Source: CBDBND01 sp965262665
Lineage (GTDB): Bacteria; Pseudomonadota; Alphaproteobacteria; Rhodospirillales; Rhodospirillaceae
Assembly (NCBI GenBank): GCA_965262665.1
Contig: CBDHFR010000004.1
Span: 1,426,001-1,490,000 of the forward strand
DNA length: 64,000 nt
Reading direction: 5' to 3'
Of the stretch, positions 35,675 to 45,185 are shown piece after piece. The first letter of the stretch is position 1. The number at the start of each line of letters is the position of its first letter. Made by a program: the position numbers and the translations under genes. The notes under the pieces are model-generated. The model did no database searches and had not been told where the DNA came from. It saw only the letters and a program-made list of their open reading frames with translations.

Positions 35675-36492
35675 ATGGAATCGGCAGAAGCTTTCTTTGC
35701 GTTTCTTTTGGTCCCGTTTTTGGTGATCGAAACCATCAGCCTATGGCGGAACGGAGGCCTAACCTGGCACCGCGGTTCCGGCATGCTGACCAGTCTGTTT
35801 TGTCTGGTCCTGATGATTGGCGCGGAGGTGCTCTTCCTGGGGCCCTATTGGGTATCGCCTATGGCGTTTTCGCCCTCGCTCCATGGACCATTTCGACGAC
35901 CTGGGCGACGGCCCTCGCCTGCTTTGTGTTGGTGGATCTGTTTTACTATTGGGAACGCCGCTTTGGTCACGAGATCAACAGCCTGTGGGCGCTCTATCAC
36001 TCTGTGCATCATTCCGGCGACCACTTCAACCAAACTATTGCCGCGCGGGCCAGTGTGTTTGACTTTTTCATCACACCGCTGTTTTACCTGCCTCTCATAT
36101 TCACCGGATTCCATCCGTTGCTGGTGCTGACCTGCTGGGCTGTGAACCTAGCGTGGCAACAATGGATTCACACCGAAGTTGTAGGGCGCCTGCCCTGGCT
36201 CGACCCGTGGCTCAACACCCCATCAAACCACCGCGTCCATCACGGCTGCAATGAACAGTACCTAGACAAGAACTACGGCGGCGTCTTCATGGTTTGGGAC
36301 AAGCTGTTCGGCTCTTACGAGCCGGAAGACGAAAAGGTGGACTATGGCCTGGTCAAGCAACTCAAGAGCCGCAACCCACTGGCGGTTCAGTTTTACGGCC
36401 TCGGACGGATGCTCAGTGCACTAAAACAGGCGTCGTCTGGACGCGACATTGTGCGCATTCTCTTCGGCAAGCCTGAACACCAGGTGCTTTAG
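35675..36492 (+). pseudogene. Sterol desaturase/fatty acid hydroxylase family membrane protein, frameshifted
   Basis: The first frame from ATG 35675 gives membrane segments (FFAFLLVPFLVIETISL, MLTSLFCLVLMIGAEVLFLG). At a GGGG run (35839-35842) the coding continues in another frame: ALLGIAYGVFALAPW, LVDLFYYWERRFGHEI, YHSVHHSGDHFNQ, SNHRVHHGCNEQYLDKN. Adding one G restores AEVLFLGALLGIAYG. Two of the three iron-binding His boxes are intact (HSVHH, NHRVHH). In the first box the leading His is replaced by Arg (WERRFGH). The family inserts oxygen into lipids at a di-iron centre. It is divergent from tetR, with the operator between. Confidence 0.82.
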
Positions 36493-37350
36493 TTAGGCAT
36501 AGGTCAACGCCCATTCCGGCAATTTCACCCAACATTGCTCGTCAGGCAGGTCACCAGAGCGATGTAGGCGCGTGATTTCTTTGACCTGGCCAGATTTGAA
36601 AGCGGCAACCAATGCCGCCTCGGAGTCTGCATCCCGCATACCGACGCATGGGTAAATCTGTGTGGGCGATTTCCAGCGAACAGAAAAGCCTTCACTGTCC
36701 CGTTCGATGAGAAAGATCGCGCCTTCCGTTAGAGTGTGACCTTCGTCATTGGTGTAGCTCACTGTCAGTGGCAGAATGAGTCGCCCATGATCCTTAAGCG
36801 CATCCAGCCATGTGTCGGCCGGACGAGAAGCGCCCGCGTTCACCCGAATCACGTCGGAGGGTTCGAGGGCAATGGTCGATCCGTCTCCCTGTTCCACACG
36901 CACCTGGGCAAAACCAGACAAGTTTTGCGCCGCCTTCTCAGCCAGTACCAGTTCGTATTCGATGGCATGCACAGCACCAGTGGGGCCTACCAACTCTGCC
37001 ATCACTGCCGTGTAGTAGCCGATACCTACTCCAACGTGGATGACGTGTTTCCCTTCGGTGAGGTCTCCCAGGGAAATAAGAAAAGCCAGAAAAGATAGTT
37101 CTCCGTTGTTCAATCCTTTGTCGGCGTCCAGGGCCACCAACTTGTTCTGATAGAGATACACCGGATCGTCTGACGGCGTTTCATAGTAGTGGCCGGGAGT
37201 GCGCATGATCTGCCACGGTCCGGGACCTACATAGTCTTCCCTTTTGACCGTGGCGAAGGCCTTCTCAAGGCGTGGATCGTTAATGCCCGCTTCCGCCATA
37301 ATTTGCATAGCAAAAACGCGGCGAATAACAGCAGGATCGGAGCCTGTCAT
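36493..37350 (-). CDS. Protein-L-isoaspartate O-methyltransferase-like enzyme
   Basis: 285 aa, cytosolic. PCMT-family pattern: RLEKAFATVKREDYVGPGPW, VYLYQNKLVAL, GLNNGELSFLAFLISLGD, motif I HVIHVGVGIGYYTAVMAEL, AVHAIEYELVLAEKAAQNL, and DVIRVNAGASRPADTWLDAL, followed by a C-terminal extension. Canonical Pcm repairs isoaspartyl residues. The SAM motif here is HVGVGIGY rather than E-I-G-T-G-S-G, and family members of this length may methylate other substrates. It is separated by 4 bp from the decayed methyltransferase at 37355, as in an operon read from the right. Confidence 0.78.
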   Translation of the reverse strand: MTGSDPAVIRRVFAMQIMAEAGINDPRLEKAFATVKREDYVGPGPWQIMRTPGHYYETPSDDPVYLYQNKLVALDADKGLNNGELSFLAFLISLGDLTEGKHVIHVGVGIGYYTAVMAELVGPTGAVHAIEYELVLAEKAAQNLSGFAQVRVEQGDGSTIALEPSDVIRVNAGASRPADTWLDALKDHGRLILPLTVSYTNDEGHTLTEGAIFLIERDSEGFSVRWKSPTQIYPCVGMRDADSEAALVAAFKSGQVKEITRLHRSGDLPDEQCWVKLPEWALTYA

Positions 37351-37354
37351 TCCC

Positions 37355-38154
37355 TCACACCGGTTTCATGAACTTCAACGTCATGCGGTCGGCCTCGCCG
37401 ATGGCGCGGTATTTGTCCTTGTCCTCTTCCGGAATGCCGCGCAAGAACGGCGGCAAGGAAAGCGGCCCTTCGGGATGATCGCGAGTATCCTTGGGGTTGG
37501 CGTTCACTTCTGATGAACCAAGAAAGATGAACCACGCCTCTTCCAGCAAATTGATGGCATAGTCCTGGCGCACATAGAGCTTTTTGGCGAAGGGATCCTG
37601 TGGTTTGGTCGGGTCGCCGCGGTGCTGTTCCAAGCCGAGGATGCCACCCGGTTTTAAAATCCGCATGAAGGACTCAAACACTTGCGTGTAGTAAGGCGGC
37701 CGCTTGTTGCCCGAGTAGTCCGCATCCCACAACCAATTGTGCAGATTGCGGATGGTGATGATCATGTCGGCGCTGTTGTCTGGCGCGTACTCAAAAAACC
37801 CGTTACCGAAATTACCGATATGGGCGTGCCAGACACCTCAGGCGTGGTGTTGAGCAGGTCGATGTAATCCTGCCGCTGCTGGTTCATCTATTCCTGTTTG
37901 TTGTCGGGCGGAAAGATCGCCGCCATGTAGCGGCCTTCGTCCTTGACCAGCGGCGCGATGATCTTTGAATACCAACCGAAGAAGAGCCAGATCTCGACCA
38001 CATGCATGTGCTCGTGAAGGCCGAAGAACATGAGCGTTTCCAGCGGATGGCGGGCGGCGTCCCGTTCCTTGTCTTCGGCGGGACGGTGATCGCCAGCGAG
38101 AATGGAGCGCAGCTTTGCGGCCGTCGTGTATGTTTGTGATGTCATGGAAAGCAC
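37355..38154 (-). pseudogene. COG4798-type SAM methyltransferase with a stop and a frameshift
   Basis: From ATG 38154 the frame reads AAKLRSILAGDHRPAEDKERD, ARHPLETLMFFGLHEHMHVVEIW, FGWYSKIIAPLVKDEGRYMA and stops at TAG 37888. It resumes in frame with MNQQRQDYIDLLNTTPEVSG and then needs a frame change near 37800 to give GNGFFEYAPDNSADMIITIR, RILKPGGILGLEQHRGD and the end at 37355. The usual VVEIWPGGGWYTE SAM motif is VVEIWLFFGWYSK, so the cofactor loop is also damaged. Related enzymes are predicted periplasmic or cytosolic methyltransferases. It is a clear pseudogene. Confidence 0.78.
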
Positions 38155-38422
38155 ATTTTATGCAAAGAGGCTCCGCAAAACGACAAACGCCTCGTCCTTT
38201 GCCAATGCACTCAGTCAAACTGGCAAAGCCAAATTGAATATTTGTCAGGTGTATGATGTCATAAGATGGCGAATTGCCCAAGCTTTAGGAGTCGCCAACT
38301 CTATTAACAAGCACTCATTGCAGTTTAATTGATCCAGTTACTGTCGTTGCTGTACGGTATGAAGCAGACCGGTATGAATTGGACCGCTGAGCAGCGACGC
38401 GGAACATAAGGAGCAAGGACCC
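38155..38422. other. Divergent intergenic region without recognisable gene
   Basis: 268 bp between the decayed methyltransferase and the TPR gene. I see no conserved coding sequence. It must carry the promoter of the TPR gene, whose ribosome site AAGGAGCAAGG lies 8 bases before ATG 38423. Confidence 0.4.
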
Positions 38423-39622
38423 ATGATCAACATCCGGCAAGCAGGCGTTGTAGTTTGCATGTCCATATGTTTCGCATCACAGGCCGTCGCCCTCGACCGG
38501 GGCGATCAGCGTATTCTGGAGGACATCGAGGCGGTCCTCGCGGTAAATCCCAACTCCGTCATTGCTCATCGCGATTATCAGATCATCATGGAGCCGGAGA
38601 TCGGCGTCGCTCAGCTGGAAGCGGAATATAATCAGCGCCTCCGCGAACTGGGCGAGACGCCGGAAAATCTTTACCTCCTCACCCGCTTTAAGCAGGGTGA
38701 CGAATTCCGCCAGGCCGGCCAGGACTTGATCGACCGCTATCCGGAGTCCGCCTTGGGCTATTGGATTCTAGCCCGCCATTACCGGCGCTCGGGTGACATC
38801 GAACGGGGTATTGAGCTGTACCAACAAGCGCTCAAGTATCCGCATCCAGACGCAGCGCCGCACATTTACCGATCGTGGGCCAACGCAGCGCGCATCATCG
38901 ACGGCCCGGATGCTGCTATTAAAATTTTGGACCGTGCTCTAGCCGAGTATCCACAACACCTGGATACCTTGGCACAGCGTGCATCCATGCTGGTGCTTGC
39001 CGGACGGCCTGAAGAAGGCCTGGAGCAAGCAAACGCTGTGCTAGTCAACCGCATGCATCATTTGGATGCCTTGAGAACAGAAGGGTTCGCTTATTTCGAT
39101 CAGGAACGCTTTTACGAAGCGGCCATCAGTTTCGAAACCTTCCTCCGCTTGTGGCCGTCGCGGTCGGACGTGTGGATATACTTGGCCCAAGCGGTCACCG
39201 CTGTGAATGGCCCTGAAGCCGGCGAAGTGGTTTTGGAAGAAGGTCTGGAGCGCAACCTGCGGGACCCGGAACTGGCCGTAAAAATTGCCCACTACCAAAA
39301 TCTCCTCGAGCATTACGAAAAAGCGTTGGCCATGGCCAATCTGGCTTTGGCCGTCGATCCGTCCCATCCGGAAGGCCTCTCCGAAAGCGGACACGCCCTC
39401 TACTTTTTAGGACGGTATGCAGAAGCGGAAGATAGATTCAGGGATTACCTCGATTATGACTCCAAGGCGCCGAGTATCTGGATCATGCTGGCCGACGTCG
39501 TTCGCGAACAAAATGGCATCGAGGCCGGACTGCAAGTGCTGAGTGACGCACAGGAAAACAATCCCGATAACCAGCAGATCAATGCCCGGCGCCGCTACTT
39601 CGAGAGTTTGCGGGAGTCTTAG
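38423..39622 (+). CDS. Exported tetratricopeptide-repeat protein
   Basis: 399 aa with a signal peptide (about 1-24, ending QAVAL). The rest is a superhelix of about ten TPR-type units, for example ALGYWILARHYRRSGDIERGIELYQQALKY, HLDALRTEGFAYFDQERFYEAAISFETFL and HPEGLSESGHALYFLGRYAEAEDRF, each with the typical W/L-G-Y-A-x-P spacing. TPR proteins mediate protein-protein contacts. This one would be periplasmic or outer-membrane facing and could scaffold the exported enzymes of the island (inference). It has a strong AAGGAG ribosome site. An ISAs1 copy lies 126 bp downstream. Confidence 0.82.
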   Translation: MINIRQAGVVVCMSICFASQAVALDRGDQRILEDIEAVLAVNPNSVIAHRDYQIIMEPEIGVAQLEAEYNQRLRELGETPENLYLLTRFKQGDEFRQAGQDLIDRYPESALGYWILARHYRRSGDIERGIELYQQALKYPHPDAAPHIYRSWANAARIIDGPDAAIKILDRALAEYPQHLDTLAQRASMLVLAGRPEEGLEQANAVLVNRMHHLDALRTEGFAYFDQERFYEAAISFETFLRLWPSRSDVWIYLAQAVTAVNGPEAGEVVLEEGLERNLRDPELAVKIAHYQNLLEHYEKALAMANLALAVDPSHPEGLSESGHALYFLGRYAEAEDRFRDYLDYDSKAPSIWIMLADVVREQNGIEAGLQVLSDAQENNPDNQQINARRRYFESLRES

Positions 39623-39769
39623 AACCAAATTTCATTGGCCCCGAATAACCAGCAAGGAATACCTCTCTTCACATTGCGGATAGGTTTTCTTTTCACACCT
39701 CTTTGCGTAGGCTCTATTAATAAATATTTTCTAAATATTTTCAGCGCCAGGGCAATCGGGCGAATGGTT

Positions 39770-40965
39770 TCACCGTGAGATAAGGCTTGCGAGGAAGTCG
39801 TCGTCCCAGGCGGCGATGCGTCGTTTTACACGCAGACTGTCCTTGCCCGGGGCTTGGCGCAAGAGGTTGCTCGCCATGTGTTTGACGACCGCGAAGTTGG
39901 CCGGGGCAGTGTTCTTTCGGACCCGGCACTCGTCGTCGCGGAAGACCATGTCCATGACCCAGTGCAGGTCCATGACCCAGTGCAGGTCCATGACCCAGTG
40001 CAGCCCGTTCTCGCTGCTCCAATGGCCCCGGATGGCGGCGCTCAGAGTATCGGCCTTGGCGGCGGTGGAGGCGGATGTAGAAGCGGGTCTCGCGCTCGAC
40101 CTTGGCGCCGGGTTGGATGCCGATCTCGCGTACGGTTTCGACCATAACAATGCTCCCGGGCCCGGGCCAGTGGTGGCGTTCCTTCAGCCAAGCGATTTCG
40201 TTCGTCGCCGTGGTGGTCCGGGTTTCGATGCGGCCGTGGCTCTTCTCCACTGTCTGGTGGTGGCTGACAACCGTATCGGCAAAGCCGCATGCTATCTGTT
40301 CGATGAAGAAAAGCTTGGTATCGTCGTGCAGGCTGCCCTGGTTGCCCTTGAGGGCAAGGATATAGTCGGCGTCCTTGTCGATGATCTTCGCGGCGATGTT
40401 GCGCTGGCAGCCCATGGCGTCGATGGTCACCGTCGCGCCGTTGATGGTCAACAGATCCAACAGCTTCGGGAGAGCGACGATCTCGTTGGATTTATCAGCC
40501 ACCTTGGCTTGGCCAAGCACCAGGTTCTGACGTGTGCTCCACGCCGAGATCATGTGGATGCGCTTTGGCGCCGCCTTCCTGATAGGAGCGCCGCAGCGTC
40601 TTGCCGTCGATGGCGACGATGTCCGCGCCGCGCCCGGTGAGCGATGCCGCCCAGGCGATGAAGCAGTGCTGAAACTGTTCGGCATCAAGGGCTGCGAAGA
40701 TGTCACCGCGTTGATCGTGTGAGGGCGTACCATCCGTGAACGGCCGGAAACGGCGCAGAAACGTCAGTTTCCTCTCGCCGTACTTGGCGATCTCGACCCA
40801 GCTCTCACAGCCGGCGGGCACGCCGAGAAGGCATAGCAGCAACACTTCGTCGAGGGGATAGAGGACCGTGGCGCGTTGCCGCGGGTCGTCGAGATCGGTG
40901 AAATGCTCCAGGAAATCAACAATCTGATTAAAGGCCTCGTTCGCCGTTCCAAACCGTCGCATCAT
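39770..40965 (-). pseudogene. ISAs1-family transposase, two frameshifts and an 18-bp triplication
   Basis: From ATG 40965: IVDFLEHFTDLDDPRQRATV, DEVLLLCLLGVPAGCESW, IVAIDGKTLRRSYQ (first catalytic Asp), then a frame change near 40560. The middle part HMISAWSTRQNLVLGQAKV, TIDAMGCQRNIAAKIIDKDA, YILALKGNQG is followed by a second frame change near 40085 into LSAAIRGHWSSENGLHWVMD and AWDDDFLASLISR. The sequence encoding LHWVMD is present three times in tandem (39950-40003). This is the H-repeat/ISAs1 DDE family. Confidence 0.9.
39950..40003. repeat. 18-bp tandem repeat x3 in the ISAs1 transposase
   Basis: Three perfect copies of GTCCATGACCCAGTGCAG. The frame is kept and the hexapeptide motif is tripled (minus-strand reading LHWVMD three times). 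Confidence 0.95.
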
Positions 40966-41338
40966 TTCTGGGATCCTTCTTGCGAATCAAAAGGATCAAT
41001 AGCGATTCAGACTTCTACACTCTTGTCATCCTCAAATTCACCCGATTGCCCTGTTTTCAGCGCCCAATTCCCTTGACGGGCCCGTCTAAAAAGGCGCACC
41101 ATAAATCTGCAAGAGTTAGCGAGCAGGAGCCCTATTGCGGCCCTCGCCGACGCTGCGGATGGTCACAATCCATCGGGGCAAGTGACCACTCGAACCAGGA
41201 GGGTGCCTAAAAAACATGACTCCGCCCGAAGAGTGTAAATGACATTGCGCAGGCCTTTTAGGTGCTGCGATCTTACAAAGAGAATTTCGGTTCGCACATT
41301 GATGCGAACGCGGAGAACCATGAACCTCCGCTTTTGAG

Positions 41339-41386
41339 ACCTCGCCCACGGCGCCCTACGGGCCAGCGGCGAGGTTCTCTGTTTTT
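41339..41386 (+). terminator. Possible rho-independent terminator
   Basis: Stem ACCTCGCC (41339-41346) pairs perfectly with GGCGAGGT (41368-41375), with further partial pairing inside, and is followed by TCTCTGTTTTT. No complete plus-strand gene precedes it, so it may be a relic. Confidence 0.45.
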
Positions 41387-41463
41387 AGCGTCCCTTGTCC
41401 TTGATGGTGATTTCCTGCTGCGGGAACGGAATCTCGATACCGTTTCCTTGAGCGCTAGCCAGA
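41385..41463 (-). pseudogene. C-terminal remnant of an MscS-family channel
   Basis: The minus strand reads AQGNGIEIPFPQQEITIKD and ends at TAA 41385-41387. This matches the conserved C-terminal G-I-E-I-P-F-P-Q strand of MscS-type mechanosensitive channels. The rest of the gene is gone. Confidence 0.65.
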
Positions 41464-41763
41464 TTATGAACATGAGATCCGCGCCTCAGCGAGACGGTTT
41501 GTTATGTTGTTCAACGTTTGAGACTCCAAAAATGCCGAAACGTTTGAGTGGATCGTACTCTGCCAGTGGTAGCAGGGCGTTATCGTTTAGTTCGTTTCAA
41601 TTCATCACACAAAACTAAAAGACAAGTATCAGTACACCGTATCCAACCATTGGTAATTTAATTAGCTTGATACAACTCATTTAGACGTCTTGCACCGAAA
41701 CTATCACCATGAATTGACCCAAATCATCTCTTAAAATGTTCGCGGCAGCGATTGTACTTCTGT

Positions 41764-42069
41764 ATGGTCCAGCAAGTTTGTACGGACCTTTCATTGAGCA
41801 CTATTGATGGCCTCTTTGGCCTCAAACCTATAGGTCCGCGCGGGGTAGACACTGTGGTTGAACGCAACGAGCTGATCCGGCGCCTCCGCGTCGAGATTCA
41901 CGCCCTCGAAGAACGCCTCGGGGACGACAACAAGCTCGCCTACATTCTGCGTCAGCAGCTTCATGATACGGAAACGGGCGTCGCCAACGAACGGCGGGAC
42001 CAAGTATTCCGTCGCGCTGCCTGGGATCTGACCGAACACGACGTGATGGAGGAACTGACTAAGGTCTAA
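41764..42069 (+). CDS. Hypothetical protein or N-terminal part of the adenylate cyclase
   Basis: About 101 aa from ATG 41764. A coiled-coil-like segment (ERNELIRRLRVEIHALEERLGDDNKLAYILRQQLHD) is the only feature. It stops at 42069, while the following frame opens at once into the GAF region of the cyclase. It may be the true N-terminus of that protein, cut off by a frameshift near 42062, or a separate small gene. Confidence 0.5.
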   Translation: MVQQVCTDLSLSTIDGLFGLKPIGPRGVDTVVERNELIRRLRVEIHALEERLGDDNKLAYILRQQLHDTETGVANERRDQVFRRAAWDLTEHDVMEELTKV

Positions 42070-42600
42070 CCGGAGGGCGCCAAGGACACGTCACCGACGA
42101 CATCGTCGGTCTCGGCGCCCGGCTGGACCAAAAGTATGCCGAGTTTCGCGCTGTCAGGGAATTCAGCGAACGCATCAACGAGGGCTATCTCCTCAATGAT
42201 GTGATGAACAATGCTTTTGGCATTTTGGAATCCGTCCTCCCTTATGACGATATCGCTGTTTCATTGATCGATGATGACCGCACGGGACAAAAATGGGTGC
42301 GGCTGGATTGGGTCGCGGCAAAATATGAAAATCTTCATTTAAAATCTGGACACTCGGCAAAGTTGGAGCAGGGTAATCTGAACTGAGTTAGTCGCGATGT
42401 GATCTGACACCGCTCCCTTCCCAGCAAGCTGGAATGGGAGCGGCGCATCTCTTGATGGAGATGGTGGTTGTCCGTTTTGATGGTGGTGCACACCAACCAC
42501 AAAACGAGGACACCACGATGTTGAATACTACCGACAAGATCATCAAACACAAAACTGGATTGCTGAATCTGGCCGAGGAACTGGGCAATGTGTCGAAGGC

Positions 42601-42633
42601 CTGCCAGGTCCCCTGCCAGGTCCCTGCCAGGTC
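42601..42633. repeat. Imperfect tandem repeat x3 (10-bp core) in the IS481 transposase
   Basis: CTGCCAGGTC occurs at 42601, 42613 and 42624, separated by CC and C. The extra 23 bp shift the reading frame of the helix-turn-helix region. Confidence 0.92.
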
Positions 42634-42953
42634 ATGGGCATGTCGCGCGACACCTTTTACCGCTACAAGGCCGCGGTTGAGGAAGGCGGCGTCGAGGCCT
42701 TGTTCGAGCGCACCCGGCGCAAACCCAATCTTGCCAACCGCGTCGGTGAAGCCACCGAGCAGGCGGTGATCAAATCCGCGCTGGAGTTTCCGGCCTATGG
42801 TCAGGCCCGCACCTCCAACGAGCTGCGCAAGCAGGGTGTCTTTGTCTCGCCCTCCGGCGTCCGTTCGATCTGGCTGCGGCATGACCTGGCCAACTTCAAG
42901 GCCCGCCTTAAAGCATTGGAGGCTAGGGTCGCCGAGGACGGCATCATCCTGAC

Positions 42954-42975
42954 CGAGGCCCACATACGAGGCCCA
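42954..42975. repeat. 13-bp-spaced duplication in the IS481 transposase
   Basis: CGAGGCCCA occurs at 42954 and again at 42967. The 13-bp insertion separates EAQVQALEKK-type coding from its upstream frame. Confidence 0.85.
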
Positions 42976-44909
42976 GGTGCAGGCCTTGGAAAAGAAGAAT
43001 CGCGACGACGAAGCCCGCGGCGAGGTGGAAACGGCCCACCCCGGCTATCTGGGTTCACAGGACACCTTCTATGTCGGCACCCTGAAGGGGGTGGGGCGGA
43101 TCTACCAGCAGAGCTATGTCGATCCCTATTCCAAGGTCGCGCAGGCCAAGCTCTACACCACCAAGACGCCGATCACCGCCGCCGACCTGCTCAATGACCG
43201 GGTGCTGCCGTTCCATGACGAGCACGACCTGCCTGTGCTGCGGATCATGACCGACAGGGGCACGGAATACTGCGGGCGAGCGGACAAGCACGACTACCAG
43301 CTCTTCCTGGCCATCAACGATATCGACCACACCAAGACCAAGGTGAAATCACCGCAAACAAACGGCATCCGCGAGCGCTTTCACAAGACCGTGCTGCAGG
43401 AGTTCTACCAGGTCGCGTTCCGCAAAAGACTCTACGACAGCGTCGATGCGCTGCAGGCTGATCTGGATCAATGGTTACATCACTACAACACGGAACGCAC
43501 TCATCAGGGCAAAATGTGTTGCGGCAGAACGCCGTTCCAGACCATGATCGGGGGCAAAGAAATCTGGAAGGAAAAGTTCGTGAACTGAACTTGACCTAAC
43601 AGAGGCCGCCGAAAAAACGGCCAACTGTCAGATCACATCTGAACCACTACATCTGAACAGTTCCTTCCTCGGCAAGGAACCCATATTCATCAACGACCTT
43701 GAAATACATGCCAAAGAAAATCCGGACTCAACGACCACACAACTGCTGCTGAAGGAAGGCTTGCTCTCCAACCTGTCCTATCCGTTCATCATTCACGACA
43801 AAGTCATCGGTTTCATCTTTTTCTCAAGCCTTGAGCGCAACACCTACCAAAACATTCACATTGACGTCTTTGCCCAAGTTGCCAAGGAACTCGCTCTGGT
43901 GATTGACAAGAGCCGGGCTTATGAAGAGCTGAACCAGCACAACGAATTCATCAAGTCCATGTTCGGCCGCTATGTGACGGAAGAGGTCGCCGAGATCGTT
44001 TACAACAGCGATACGGGTTCCGCCCTCGCCGAAAAGCGCGGCAAAGCCACAGTCCTGTTTGCGGATCTGAGAAACTTCACACCGATGGCAGAGACCTTAC
44101 CACCGGAACAGGTGGTCGACGCCTTGAACACCTTCTTGACGGCTATGACCGAGGTCATCTCACGCTACGAAGGCCATGTGGACAATTTCATCGGCGATGC
44201 TATTTTGGCCGTGTTCGGCGCCCCGGTGAGTAAGTTTGACGACGCCGGGCGTGCCGTCGCCTGTGCCATCGCCATGGAAAATAAGATGCTTTCCGTCAAT
44301 GGCGATTTGAAGGACCGCGGTTTGCCGGAATTAACCATGGGTGTTGATATCAACACGGGCGACGTGGTCGCCGGCAACATTGGTTCCGACCTGCGCACCA
44401 CCTACAGCGTCATCGGCGGTCCGGTGAATTTGGCGTCCCGCATGTCATCCATTGCATCACCCGGGTAAATCCTCGCCACTGACGAAACGGTCAATGAGAA
44501 CCCCAATATTATTGAAAGCGCGGGCAGTCTTAAGATTTCTGTCAAGGGACTCAATCACCCTGTAAAAGTGCATGACGTTACCGCTATCTACGGTCTCTAT
44601 AATTTGCGCTTGTGGTCACATCCCGAGTCCTTGCTCACGCCAAAACTGGAATTGGTGGAAGAGGTTGAAGTGGAGAGCAAAAAAGAAACGGGGACTTAGA
44701 ATTAGTGACGGCTAAAGCTTACGCGTTGTCGCCTCGTCGTCTTTGCCGCTGAAAAATTGATCCAACGCCTGTTTAAAAACGCCTGGCTCTGCCGACGCAT
44801 GGGCAAGTAGCGTCATGGACGAGTGAAACTTCATGTCGTCGGGACTGGACTGGTACCGGTAAAATGGAGAGTGCCTTCTGTTAAAGTTTAAACTCAACAG
44901 GAGGCCCAT

Positions 44910-45185
44910 ATGGGTATCGGAAGAACTGAGGAATTTCGTTCTGAAGCCGTTCGGATTGCATTGACGAGCGGGCTATCACACAAGCAAGTTGCCGCCGATC
45001 TTGGCATTGGCCTGTCTACATTAGGCAAGTGGATTACCGCTCATAAGCACACTGAGCTGCTGTCCGGCCCTCATAATGATAAAGACAAGGAATTGGCTCG
45101 CCTTTGCAAGGAGAACAGGACATTGCGTGAGGAGCGGGACATTTTAAAAAAAGCGACGGCCTTCTTCGCGAGCCAAAGCCGATGA
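44910..45185 (+). CDS. IS3-family transposase OrfA
   Basis: 91 aa. Start MGIGRTEEFRSEAVRIALTS, helix-turn-helix SHKQVAADLGIGLSTLGKWI, then the leucine-zipper region DKELARLCKENRTLREERDI and the end KKATAFFASQSR. GGAGG lies 7 bases before the ATG. Its end overlaps the start of orfB by four bases (45182-45185), the normal place for the -1 frameshift that makes the OrfAB transposase; an AAAAAA run at 45146-45152 is a candidate slippery site. It looks intact. Confidence 0.92.
   Translation: MGIGRTEEFRSEAVRIALTSGLSHKQVAADLGIGLSTLGKWITAHKHTELLSGPHNDKDKELARLCKENRTLREERDILKKATAFFASQSR

Larger units (their letters stand above)
39748..41053 (-). mobile_element. ISAs1-family insertion sequence with 10-bp target duplication
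   Basis: 1,306 bp. The ends are inverted repeats CAGGGCAATCGGGCGAAT (left, 39748) and CAGGGCAATCGGGTGAAT (right, read inward from 41053). It is flanked by a perfect 10-bp direct repeat TTTTCAGCGC at 39738-39747 and 41054-41063. The 3' end sequence recurs as a solo fragment at 53875. Confidence 0.92.
41064..41763. other. Mostly gene-free 700-bp stretch with a decayed mscS tail
   Basis: No intact gene is recognisable. It contains a short perfect hairpin GTTCGCA/TGCGAAC (41290-41309), the hairpin at 41339-41386 and a fragment of a mechanosensitive channel gene (41385-41463). The rest shows no coding pattern that I can support. Confidence 0.5.
42518..43588 (+). pseudogene. IS481-family transposase with two duplication frameshifts
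   Basis: Start MLNTTDKIIKHKTGLLNLAE, then the HTH region KACQV, where three tandem copies of CTGCCAGGTC (42601-42633) shift the frame. The next frame covers GMSRDTFYRYKAAVEEGGVE to EDGIILTEAH, where a 13-bp duplication (42954-42979) shifts it again. The last frame carries the integrase core: GSQDTFYVGTLKGVGRIYQQ, LRIMTDRGTEYCG, KVKSPQTNGIRERFHKTVL, HHYNTERTHQG. Removing 23 bp and 13 bp would give one continuous protein of about 350 aa. Confidence 0.87.
42384..43650 (+). mobile_element. IS481-family insertion sequence inside the cyclase gene
   Basis: 1,267 bp. The inverted repeats share GATGTGATCTGACA (left after TGAGTTAGTCGC, right read inward after GTAGTGGTTCA). It is flanked by an 8-bp direct repeat ATCTGAAC (42376-42383 and 43651-43658). 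Precise removal of the element and one repeat rejoins GNLN to SSFLGKEP in frame. Confidence 0.9.
42070..44699 (+). pseudogene. Class III adenylate/guanylate cyclase with GAF domain, IS-disrupted
   Basis: A GAF-like N-terminal part (EFSERINEGYLLNDVMNNAF, ILESVLPYDDIAVSLIDDD, 42100-42383) is cut by an IS481 element and resumes at 43651 (FLGKEPIFINDLEIHAKENP, KVIGFIFFSS). The catalytic domain follows: KSMFGRYVTEEVAEIV, VLFADLRNFTPMAE (first metal Asp), VDNFIGDAILAVFGAP (second Asp), VDINTGDVVAGNIGSD, TYSVIGGPVNLASRM. TAA at 44466 then breaks the same frame, which continues ILATDETVNENPN to TAG 44697. The stop sits where CAA (Gln) is expected. Two independent lesions make this a pseudogene of a cAMP-producing signalling protein. 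Confidence 0.85.

Noticed and set aside
39950..40003. Possible CRISPR-like repeat
   Set aside because: The units are directly adjacent without spacers and lie in a transposase gene; no cas gene is present.
40042..40640. Long open frames antisense to the ISAs1 transposase (for example 274 codons at 39816-40640 on the plus strand)
   Set aside because: They mirror the transposase coding strand, have no recognisable domain and no ribosome site, and arise from high-GC codon use.
41262..41618. 118-codon open frame in the spacer after ISAs1
   Set aside because: Opposite to the recognisable mscS remnant, low-complexity composition and no ribosome site.
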